Source: Olleya marilimosa CAM030
GTDB lineage: Bacteria > Bacteroidota > Bacteroidia > Flavobacteriales > Flavobacteriaceae
Length of the DNA: 64,000 nt
NCBI RefSeq assembly: GCF_000518485.1
Contig: NZ_JADR01000009.1
Span: 62,001-126,000, forward strand
Direction: 5' to 3'
Made by a program: the position numbers and the translations under genes. The notes under the pieces are model-generated. The model did not search any database. It was not told where the DNA came from and saw only the letters and a list, made by a program, of their open reading frames with translations. Of the stretch, positions 44,277 to 51,163 are shown in pieces; position 1 is the stretch's first letter, and each line of letters begins with the position of its first letter.

Positions 44277-44531
44277 GTGAATTTATTATTTAAAGCTTTA
44301 AACGACGATACAAGACGTCAGATTTTGGAACTTCTAAAAGAAGATAATCTTACTGCAGGACAAATTGCTGATGCTTTTAATATTAGTAAACCTAGTATAT
44401 CACATCATTTAGACATTTTAAAACGTGCAGATTTAGTAACCAGCGAGAAGAAAGGTCAGTATGTAGAGTATACTATAAATACCACCATTTTGGAAGATGT
44501 ACTTAAATGGATTATAACTTTAAAACAATAA
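44277..44531 (+). CDS. ArsR/SdpR-type autorepressor
   Basis: The 84-residue protein is a single winged helix: LFKALNDDTRRQILELLKEDNLTAGQIADAFNISKPSISHHLDILKRADLVTSEKKGQYVEYTI. The wording of the DTRRQIL and SKPSISHHL segments is that of the SdpR family. It starts with GTG at 44277; a stop codon lies two codons upstream in frame and no ATG is available. It overlies an inverted-repeat promoter and precedes an SdpI-like gene by four bases. No Cys-rich metal site is seen, so metal sensing is unlikely. Confidence 0.9.
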   Translation: MNLLFKALNDDTRRQILELLKEDNLTAGQIADAFNISKPSISHHLDILKRADLVTSEKKGQYVEYTINTTILEDVLKWIITLKQ

Positions 44532-44535
44532 AATT

Positions 44536-45174
44536 ATGAATCTTAAAAAAGAATTTCCGTATATAATATTAATGGCTTTGCCATTTATATATTTAGCTTA
44601 CATCTGGAATACTTTACCAGAAACAGTACCAACCCATTGGAATGCTAGTGGAGAAATTGATGGTTATGGTAGTAAAAACACCTTACTATTAATTCCGTTT
44701 ATGTTACCTGTTTTAGTTTATATTATAATGACCATTGCACCCAAAATTGATCCAAAAAATAAGATTGCTACAATGGGGAAAAAGTATGAGCAATTAAAAT
44801 TTTTCTTAGTCTTGTTTATGTCTGTACTAGCCTTATTTATAATTTACAGCTCAAAAACACAAAGCTTTTCTAGCCCAAACATTATATACATACTACTTGG
44901 ATTATTATTTGCTGGTCTTGGTAATTTTATGAAAACGGTAAAACCTAATTACTTTATTGGTATCAAAACACCTTGGACTTTAGAAAACGAAACAGTTTGG
45001 AAAAAAACGCATCTTTTAGGTGGTAAAATATGGTTTGTTGGTGGTTTACTAATTGTTTGCATGAGCTTAATCTTTACAGCACAAACAGCAGCTACGTTGT
45101 TTGTCATAATAGCAGTATTAATTACCATAATACCGTTAGTGCATTCTTATATTGAATTTAAAAAAATAAAATAG
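44536..45174 (+). CDS. SdpI-family membrane protein (DUF1648 + SdpI)
   Basis: The 212-residue protein has about six membrane helices. The N-terminal DUF1648 block (YIWNTLPETVPTHWNASGEIDGYG) is followed by the SdpI domain with KPNYFIGIKTPWTLENETVWKKTHLLGG. In Bacillus subtilis, SdpI gives immunity to the SdpC toxin and signals to SdpR. Here SdpR-like and SdpI-like genes are paired, but no SdpC-like toxin gene is in view; downstream is an alpha/beta hydrolase. It may protect against toxins from neighbours or respond to envelope stress. Confidence 0.9.
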   Translation: MNLKKEFPYIILMALPFIYLAYIWNTLPETVPTHWNASGEIDGYGSKNTLLLIPFMLPVLVYIIMTIAPKIDPKNKIATMGKKYEQLKFFLVLFMSVLALFIIYSSKTQSFSSPNIIYILLGLLFAGLGNFMKTVKPNYFIGIKTPWTLENETVWKKTHLLGGKIWFVGGLLIVCMSLIFTAQTAATLFVIIAVLITIIPLVHSYIEFKKIK

Positions 45175-45179
45175 TTATT

Positions 45180-46286
45180 ATGAAGTATTTAAATAACCTA
45201 TCAGTTGAGCTGTTTATATTATTTACAAGTTTGACTGTTGCACAAACCGAAAAACCTCAGACACCAAAAGGACCTTTTAACTATAAAATTGAAGACGTTA
45301 CTTTTATTAACACAGCAGCAGACAGCATAGTGTTAGCTGGTACATTAACGTTACCAAAAGATACTATCAATCCTCCTGTCGCCATTTTAATTAATGGTTC
45401 AGGTGCACATGATAGAGATTGCGACATCATGGGTCACAAATCGTTTTGGGTAATTGCAGATTATTTAACCAATAACGGAATTGCTGTTTTACGTTATGAC
45501 GAACGTGGTACAGCACAATCTGAAGGCGATTTTAGTACAGCTACTACCTTTGATTTAGCCAAAGATGTTGAAGCTGGTATTAATTTTTTGAAAACACGTA
45601 AAGATATTGATGCATCAAAAATTGGATTAATTGGTCATAGCGAAGGCGGATTAATTGCACCAATAGTAGCATCTACCAATACAAACGTCGCTTTTATTGT
45701 CATGCTTGCTGGTACAGGTGTTAATGGACAGGAAGTACTACAGTCACAAAGCAAAAAAATTGCAGAACTACAAGGGACTACTAAAGAAGGCATTGCTTTT
45801 AACCACCAATTAACAACTGTTGCTTATGATGCTTTATACACTGAAACTGAAACAGAAAAGCAAAAGGCTGCTATAACTTTAGCATTAGAAAACTATAAAA
45901 AACAATTAGAAGCAGATCAAAGTCCGTTTGCTGTTTATGCAAACAATATAGTAATTAAGCAATTAGCTTCACAATTAACTAATCCTTGGCTTTATGCATT
46001 TATAACATTAGACCCAAAAGCATATTTAGAAAAAGTAACTTGTCCTGTATTGGTCCTTAACGGAACTAAAGATGTACAAGTTTTACCAGAAATAAATTTA
46101 CCTGCCATTAAAAAACATCTTGAAACAGCCAAAAATAAGGATGTAACCATCCAAGAAATTGAGGGTTTGAATCATTTGTTTCAAACTGCTAAAACTGGAA
46201 ATATTAATGAGTATGCTAAAATTGAGGAAACTTTTTCTCCTGTTGCTTTAAAACTAATATCAGATTGGATTAATGCCAGATTTTAG
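45180..46286 (+). CDS. Exported alpha/beta hydrolase
   Basis: The 368-residue protein has a signal-like N-terminus ending near TVAQ (residue 22) and an alpha/beta-hydrolase fold. LINGSGAHDRD forms the oxyanion region, RYDERGTAQSEGDF follows, and the nucleophile is S154 in IGHSEGGLIA. The acid is probably D in LNGTKDVQV and the base His in LNHLF. It resembles dienelactone-hydrolase/S15-like esterases. It is the third gene of the SdpR-SdpI operon, six bases after SdpI. The substrate is unknown. Confidence 0.88.
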   Translation: MKYLNNLSVELFILFTSLTVAQTEKPQTPKGPFNYKIEDVTFINTAADSIVLAGTLTLPKDTINPPVAILINGSGAHDRDCDIMGHKSFWVIADYLTNNGIAVLRYDERGTAQSEGDFSTATTFDLAKDVEAGINFLKTRKDIDASKIGLIGHSEGGLIAPIVASTNTNVAFIVMLAGTGVNGQEVLQSQSKKIAELQGTTKEGIAFNHQLTTVAYDALYTETETEKQKAAITLALENYKKQLEADQSPFAVYANNIVIKQLASQLTNPWLYAFITLDPKAYLEKVTCPVLVLNGTKDVQVLPEINLPAIKKHLETAKNKDVTIQEIEGLNHLFQTAKTGNINEYAKIEETFSPVALKLISDWINARF

Positions 46287-46332
46287 TCCACTTTAATTTT
46301 ACATTATAGGGGTAAAAACCAATAGTAGGATT

Positions 46333-46488
46333 CTAAAATTTATTTGCCATTTTGCTTAATAACAAAAATATTGCAATGGTTTTTGTTATTAATAGGATAA
46401 ACTCGAATTGAGGAAATTGTTTGGATATTAATCCTGCTACCAAAATGCTAATAAAAAAACGAATAGCTACATTTTTTATAATGCTCAT
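46333..46488 (-). CDS. Possible small membrane protein, 51 residues
   Basis: A minus-strand frame from ATG at 46488 to TAG at 46333 encodes 51 residues with two hydrophobic segments separated by SKQFPQFE: VAIRFFISILVAGLI and FILLITKTIAIFLLL. The composition suggests a real small membrane protein; the frame falls in a 377-base gap with no other gene. It is not backed by a domain match, so it may be chance in AT-rich DNA. The rest of the gap (46489-46544) shows nothing clear. Confidence 0.4.
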   Translation of the reverse strand: MSIIKNVAIRFFISILVAGLISKQFPQFEFILLITKTIAIFLLLSKMANKF

Positions 46489-46544
46489 TAAAATAACATT
46501 TAACTATGTGAAGTAATCTTAGTGTTTAAGATAATGTTGGCTTT

Positions 46545-46655
46545 GCGTTAAGGATGGAAATGACATCCTTTTTTTGCTGCCATATATGGCAAAAAAAGAT
46601 ATAATGGACAGCCTGACCCACTTTTGCAACTTAAAAGCAAAAGTGGGTAACGCCC
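46545..46655 (-). repeat. GGGCGTTACC...TCCTTAACGC intergenic element, copy 2
   Basis: Read on the minus strand the element starts GGGCGTTACC eight bases after the obgE stop, has GGGTCAGGCT and ends ATCCTTAACGC. It contains a perfect 11-bp hairpin CCCACTTTTGC/GCAAAAGTGGG (46617-46627 and 46637-46647) and a 14-base palindrome TGCCATATATGGCA (46578-46591). The first hairpin may also act as a terminator or stabiliser for obgE mRNA. The end blocks match copy 1 at 26430. Confidence 0.7.
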
Positions 46656-46663
46656 AAAATAAT

Positions 46664-47659
46664 TTAGTTAAGCATTTTCCATAGTGTGTCTTTCAACTCG
46701 GTTAAACCTTGTTGTGCTACACTTGATATAAATTGGTAAGGAATTGGAAGTGTTTTATCCAATTCGGCTTTTAGTTCTGCTTTAAGCTCGTCGTCCAACA
46801 TGTCTGACTTAGAGATGGCAATCATACGATCTTTGTCAAGCATTTCTGGATTGTAACGTCTTAACTCGTCCAACAAAATCTCATACTGTGCCTTAATCTC
46901 TGGCGCATCTGCTGGTATTAAAAATAGTAAAATCGAATTACGCTCTATGTGACGTAAAAAGTAATACCCTAATCCTTTACCTTCTGCTGCACCTTCAATA
47001 ATCCCAGGAATATCTGCCATTACGAAGGTTTGAAAATCTCTGTATTTAACTATTCCAAGGTTTGGTTTAAGTGTTGTAAACTCGTAATCAGCAATTTTTG
47101 GTTTTGCTGAGGTTACCACAGATAGTAATGTGGATTTTCCTGCATTTGGAAATCCAACTAAACCTACATCTGCTAAAACTTTAAGTTCTAGGGTTATAAA
47201 TTTTTCTTCTAAAGGAAGACCTGGTTGTGCATATCGTGGTGTTTGGTTTGTAGAGGTTTTAAAGTGCCAGTTACCTAGACCACCTTTTCCACCTTCTGCC
47301 ACAATACGCTCTTCTCCATCTTCTGTGATTTCAAAAAGAATCTCGTTAGTTTCTGTATCTCTAACCACAGTACCTAATGGTACTTCTGCGTACATATCTT
47401 CTCCATCTTCTCCAGAGCTTCTACTTTTACTACCATGTCCACCATGTCCTGCTCTAATATGTCTTTTAAATTTTAGATGCAATAGTGTCCAAAGGTTAGA
47501 GTTACCTCTTAATATAACGTGTCCTCCACGTCCACCATCTCCTCCATCTGGTCCACCTTTTGTAATAAATTTTTCGCGATGTAAATGCACAGATCCTTTT
47601 CCTCCGTTACCAGAAGAGACATGCATTTTTACGTAGTCTACAAAATTTCCCTCAGTCAT
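46664..47659 (-). CDS. obgE: Obg GTPase
   Basis: The 331-residue protein has the glycine-rich Obg fold (residues 1-157; [30 protein letters not shown]) and a GTPase domain with G1 GFPNAGKST, the switch block [27 protein letters not shown] and SKSD. It is an essential GTPase in ribosome assembly and stress control. It lacks the extra C-terminal OCT domain found in some Gram-positive Obg proteins, as is usual here. hpt-adk lies 77 bases upstream on the same strand. Confidence 0.97.
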   Translation of the reverse strand: MTEGNFVDYVKMHVSSGNGGKGSVHLHREKFITKGGPDGGDGGRGGHVILRGNSNLWTLLHLKFKRHIRAGHGGHGSKSRSSGEDGEDMYAEVPLGTVVRDTETNEILFEITEDGEERIVAEGGKGGLGNWHFKTSTNQTPRYAQPGLPLEEKFITLELKVLADVGLVGFPNAGKSTLLSVVTSAKPKIADYEFTTLKPNLGIVKYRDFQTFVMADIPGIIEGAAEGKGLGYYFLRHIERNSILLFLIPADAPEIKAQYEILLDELRRYNPEMLDKDRMIAISKSDMLDDELKAELKAELDKTLPIPYQFISSVAQQGLTELKDTLWKMLN

Positions 47660-47736
47660 AATTTAGTTAAAAATTTAAAACGTTAACAGCTAAAAGTTTT
47701 CACTAATATATATTAACTCAAACAAATTTGTTTGTA

Positions 47737-48852
47737 TTACAATTTGTCAATCACAGCGTTTAAGCGTTTGGTAATATCTTCTATACCACCAATACCATCT
47801 ACTCCAAAATATTTATTTTGTGCTGCGTAGTAGTCTTTTAAAATTGCAGTTTCGTTGTAATAAACTTTAATTCTGTTTCTAATAATAGACTCGTCAGAGT
47901 CGTCTTTTCTTCCACTGGTCTTACCACGTTCCAACAAACGTTGTACTAAAACCTCATCTTCAACTTCTAAAGCTACCATTGCGCTAACTTCAGAGTCTTT
48001 ACTTGCCATAATTTTATCTAAAGCTATAGCTTGTGTTTCATTTCTTGGAAAACCATCAAAAATAAAACCTTTAGCTCCTGCATTACGCTCTACCTCTGCC
48101 TCTAGCATATCAATTGTTACTTGATCTGGCACTAAATGTCCTTTGTCCATGTAAGACTTGGCTAGCGTACCTAAAGCTGTTTGGTTTTTGATATTGTATC
48201 TAAATACATCTCCTGTAGATATATGTACTAGATCATATTTTTCTTTTAAAAAATTAGCTTGCGTTCCTTTTCCTGCTCCTGGAGGTCCAAATAGCACTAA
48301 ATTAGTCATGTGTTGTGTTGTTTTTAATTGGTATACTGCTGGTAAATCGCGACCTAATCCATCATAATCTAGACCATAGCCTACTATGAATTTATTAGGA
48401 ATCTCTAGACCAACATAATGTAATTTAAAGTCTTTTTTATATGCTTCCGGTTTGTAAAACAGTGTTGCTATAAGTAATTGTTTTACGTTTTCGGATTTAA
48501 AAATGCGGTGTACTTCTTCTAAGGTATTACCTGTATCAATTATATCCTCTAAAATAACTACTGTGCGTCCAGTTAAATCTTGTGTCAAGCCAATTAAACG
48601 CTGTATGTCTTCTGTTGACTTTACACCTTCATAAGAGGCTAATTTTATAAAAGTCACCTCGCAAGGCTTTGGATATTTTTTTACAAAATCGCTTACTAAC
48701 ATAAACGATCCATTTAAAATCCCAATAAAAACAGGGACTTCGTCTCCTAAATCGTGAGCGACTTGATTAGCCATTTTTGTCACAGCATCATCCAATTCTG
48801 ATTCAGAAATAAATGGTTTAAACTGTTTGTCGTGAAGCGTAATAGTTTGCAT
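47737..48852 (-). CDS. hpt-adk: Fused hypoxanthine phosphoribosyltransferase - adenylate kinase
   Basis: The 371-residue protein joins two enzymes in one frame. Residues 1-178 are hypoxanthine phosphoribosyltransferase, with PRPP site VVILEDIIDTGNTL (99-111) and KPEAYKKDFKLHYVGLEIPNKFIVGYGLDY. Residues 182-371 are adenylate kinase, with P-loop GPPGAGKGT (189-197), the STGDVFR AMP site and DGFPRNETQA; the lid is short. An internal ATG (48309) opens the kinase part, so a separate kinase could also be made. The fusion links purine salvage to nucleotide balance. A TATATTTG -7 box lies 18-25 bases upstream of the start (48870-48877). I believe this fusion is known in Bacteroidota. Confidence 0.95.
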   Translation of the reverse strand: MQTITLHDKQFKPFISESELDDAVTKMANQVAHDLGDEVPVFIGILNGSFMLVSDFVKKYPKPCEVTFIKLASYEGVKSTEDIQRLIGLTQDLTGRTVVILEDIIDTGNTLEEVHRIFKSENVKQLLIATLFYKPEAYKKDFKLHYVGLEIPNKFIVGYGLDYDGLGRDLPAVYQLKTTQHMTNLVLFGPPGAGKGTQANFLKEKYDLVHISTGDVFRYNIKNQTALGTLAKSYMDKGHLVPDQVTIDMLEAEVERNAGAKGFIFDGFPRNETQAIALDKIMASKDSEVSAMVALEVEDEVLVQRLLERGKTSGRKDDSDESIIRNRIKVYYNETAILKDYYAAQNKYFGVDGIGGIEDITKRLNAVIDKL

Positions 48853-48972
48853 TTTATAAATTTAAAGCGCAAATATAAGCATTTGTGACTGCTTAACAGA
48901 TATTTGAATTCGATTTTTAGGCACTGTTTTGGTTTTAAAATGTATTTTTGTAGCTAACACGATTTATGACCA

Positions 48973-50127
48973 ATGAATTATTTTTCTTCAGACTTTAAAT
49001 TAGGTATTTTAGGTGGTGGCCAATTAGGCAAAATGCTGCTTTATAATACTAGAAAATTTGACATTTACACTTGTATTTTAGACAATAGTGACCAAGCTCC
49101 TAGTCGTATGGCTTGTAATGAGTTTACTAAAGGTGACTTGATGGATTTTGATACTGTTTATAACTTTGGTAAGCAGGTAAATGTTTTAACCATCGAAATC
49201 GAAAATGTTAACGTTGCTGCGTTAGAAAAACTAGAAAACGAAGGGATAACAGTTTACCCATCGTCAAAAACGTTGCGACGCATACAAAATAAGGCGACTC
49301 AAAAATTATTTTATCAAGACCACAATTTACCAACAGCACCTTTTAGTAGGTTTGCTTATGTATCTGAAATTGAAGACGCTATTGATAATGGTGGTTTAAA
49401 CTTACCATTTGTATGGAAAGCTGCACAATTTGGTTATGATGGTAATGGTGTAAAAATTGTAAGATCCATAGCAGACTTAAAAGATTTGCCTAAAGGCGAA
49501 TGTATAGCAGAACAATTAATTCCGTTTAAAAACGAATTAGCAGTAATTGTTGCTAGAAGTGCTAATGGAGAAATGAAAACCTATCCTGTGGTAGAAATGG
49601 AGTTTCATCCTGAAGCTAACCAAGTAGAATATGTTATTTGTCCAGCAAGAATAAGCGCAGAAGTTGCTAAAAAGGCACAAGATATTGCACTAAAAACATC
49701 TGAAGCTTTTAATCACGTTGGTTTATTAGCTGTTGAGTTATTTCAAACCGAAGATGATAAAATACTAATTAACGAAGTTGCACCAAGACCACATAATTCT
49801 GGTCATCAAACTATAGAAGGAAGCTACACATCTCAATTTGAGCAACACATACGCGCTATTTTAGGTTTACCTCTTGGTAAAACTGATAATAAAGTGGCAA
49901 GCGTAATGGTTAATCTTGTTGGTGCAGAAGGTTATACAGGTCAAGTACACTACAAAAATATAGAATCTATAATGGCTATGGATGGTGTTACACCGCATAT
50001 TTATGGTAAAAAAGAAACACGACCATTTAGAAAAATGGGACATGTTACCATTGTAGATGAAAATTTAAATATAGCACGACAAATTGCTGAAAAAGTTAAG
50101 AATAGTATTGAAGTAATAAGTTTATAA
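48973..50127 (+). CDS. purK: 5-(carboxyamino)imidazole ribonucleotide synthase
   Basis: The 384-residue ATP-grasp enzyme carboxylates AIR using bicarbonate and ATP. KLGILGGGQLGKMLLYNTRKF starts it; NKATQKLFYQDHNLPTAPF, the VWKAAQFGYDGNGV glycine-rich loop, IAEQLIPF and the metal-binding EVAPRPHNSGHQTIEGSYTSQFEQH block are clear. It precedes purE by two bases, forming a purKE pair. A TATTTTTG -7 box is at 48943. Confidence 0.96.
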   Translation: MNYFSSDFKLGILGGGQLGKMLLYNTRKFDIYTCILDNSDQAPSRMACNEFTKGDLMDFDTVYNFGKQVNVLTIEIENVNVAALEKLENEGITVYPSSKTLRRIQNKATQKLFYQDHNLPTAPFSRFAYVSEIEDAIDNGGLNLPFVWKAAQFGYDGNGVKIVRSIADLKDLPKGECIAEQLIPFKNELAVIVARSANGEMKTYPVVEMEFHPEANQVEYVICPARISAEVAKKAQDIALKTSEAFNHVGLLAVELFQTEDDKILINEVAPRPHNSGHQTIEGSYTSQFEQHIRAILGLPLGKTDNKVASVMVNLVGAEGYTGQVHYKNIESIMAMDGVTPHIYGKKETRPFRKMGHVTIVDENLNIARQIAEKVKNSIEVISL

Positions 50128-50129
50128 TT

Positions 50130-50612
50130 ATGAGCAAAGTAGCAGTAATAATGGGAAGCAATAGTGATATGCCAGTCATGCAAGACGCTATTGATATTTT
50201 AACAGAATTTAAAATAGACATAGAAGTAGATATCGTATCAGCACATCGCACACCGGAAAAATTATTCGATTTTAGTAAAAATGCACATAAAAGAGGCATT
50301 AGTGTCATAATTGCAGGAGCTGGTGGAGCTGCGCATTTACCAGGTATGGTAGCATCATTAAGTCCTTTACCTATAATTGGTGTACCTGTTAAAAGCAGCA
50401 ACTCTATAGATGGATGGGACTCTGTTTTATCAATTCTACAAATGCCAGGAGGAGTTCCTGTTGCTACAGTAGCCTTAAATGGAGCTAAAAACGCAGGTAT
50501 TTTAGCAGCACAAATTATTGGTGCCTCTAATCCTGAAGTTTTAAATAAAATTATTGCTTACAAACAGGGTCTTAAACAAAAAGTAGAACAGGCAGCCAAA
50601 GATATTAAATAG
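50130..50612 (+). CDS. purE: N5-CAIR mutase
   Basis: The 160-residue class I PurE converts N5-CAIR to CAIR. VIMGSNSDMPVMQDAIDIL, the SAHRTPEKLFDF block with the catalytic His, GAGGAAHLPGMVAS and PIIGVPVKSSNSIDGWDSVLSILQMPGGVPVATVA appear in family order. It is paired with purK. Its terminator is shared with the small RNA unit on the opposite strand. Confidence 0.97.
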   Translation: MSKVAVIMGSNSDMPVMQDAIDILTEFKIDIEVDIVSAHRTPEKLFDFSKNAHKRGISVIIAGAGGAAHLPGMVASLSPLPIIGVPVKSSNSIDGWDSVLSILQMPGGVPVATVALNGAKNAGILAAQIIGASNPEVLNKIIAYKQGLKQKVEQAAKDIK

Positions 50613-50614
50613 CG

Positions 50615-50708
50615 AAAAACAGAAAACCCCAACTAGGTTGGGGTTTTCAATCGCTATTAATCTTTCTATATGTGGTCATATAAATATACTCTCACACCAA
50701 AAAAACTT
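50615..50708 (-). ncRNA. Small RNA-like unit 1 of 3 (tandem, minus strand)
   Basis: On the minus strand this unit has TTG (50744-50742), a 21-base spacer, CACCTTTG as -7 box (50720-50713), a T run, TGTG-n18-CACA (50696-50671), the box ATTAATAGCGAT (50661-50650) and then the terminator hairpin. Expected RNA is about 90 bases. Units 2 and 3 share this order and spacing, including 15-16 bases from the TTTG to the first hairpin. I do not recognise the RNA family. No open frame is kept across the units. Confidence 0.6.
50622..50648. terminator. Bidirectional terminator (purE and small RNA unit 1)
   Basis: GAAAACCCCAAC (50622-50633) pairs perfectly with GTTGGGGTTTTC (50637-50648). On the plus strand it lies ten bases after purE. 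On the minus strand it ends small-RNA unit 1 and is followed by TGTTTTTCG. Confidence 0.9.
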
Positions 50709-50812
50709 AAGTCAAAGGTGCAACTTATGGCTCTGTTAGTACAATTAGCAACTAAAAAAACTTAAGGTTTCGATAAAAAACAAATTTATCGGTCAAACAA
50801 TAGCTTTTAAAC

Positions 50813-50897
50813 AAAAAAAAGCCCCAAACATAAGTCTGAGGCTTCCATCGCTATTATTTTCTATTTATGAGAATATATTACTCATATCAAAAAAACA
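50813..50897 (-). ncRNA. Small RNA-like unit 2 of 3 (tandem, minus strand)
   Basis: On the minus strand: TTG (50934-50932), 22-base spacer, CTTTTTTG (50909-50902), a T run, hairpin TATGAG-n9-CTCATA (50886-50866), AATAATAGCGAT (50858-50847), and the end hairpin GCCTCAGAC (50842-50834) with GTTTGGGGC (50829-50821), then eight T residues. Two of the nine pairs in this stem are G-U only if the minus strand is the RNA; on the plus strand they would be C-A clashes. This fixes the strand. Confidence 0.65.
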
Positions 50898-50995
50898 GTT
50901 GCAAAAAAGTGACTTTTCTTACAAAAACATACAACTTATTGTAATATTTTAGAATATTAGATGAAGAGTGATAATAAATCGGTAAAAAACAAGAT

Positions 50996-51082
50996 AAAAA
51001 AAAGCCTCAGACAAGTCTGAGGCTTTTTATCGCTATTAATCAATAATTTTTATGTGAGTAACCAACTCACGGGAAAAAATCA
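50996..51082 (-). ncRNA. Small RNA-like unit 3 of 3 (tandem, minus strand)
   Basis: On the minus strand: TTG (51118-51116), 21-base spacer, TATTTTTG (51094-51087, a full TAnnTTTG match), a T run, hairpin GTGAGT-n5-ACTCAC (51070-51054), ATTAATAGCGAT (51040-51029), and the end hairpin GCCTCAGAC-TT-GTCTGAGGC (51023-51004) followed by T residues. This is the best-formed copy and the one with the strongest promoter. Expected RNA about 87 bases. Confidence 0.7.
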
Positions 51083-51163
51083 TTTGCAAAAATAATCAAT
51101 TAAATAATTAATATGCAATTAAAATATTAATTTTAACATCATAAATTTTACTAAAACGTTATA

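Noticed and set aside
47130-47636. Long plus-strand open frame opposite obgE
   Set aside because: It mirrors the glycine-rich obgE coding sequence, giving a Pro/Ser-rich product without domain, start signal or neighbours. It is a shadow frame.
48309-48309. Separate adk gene starting at the internal ATG
   Set aside because: The kinase part is in frame with the phosphoribosyltransferase without a stop, so the main call is a fusion. An internal start is only noted as possible.
50001-50401. Two minus-strand frames opposite purK and purE
   Set aside because: Both are antisense to strong enzyme genes, with no domain or promoter.
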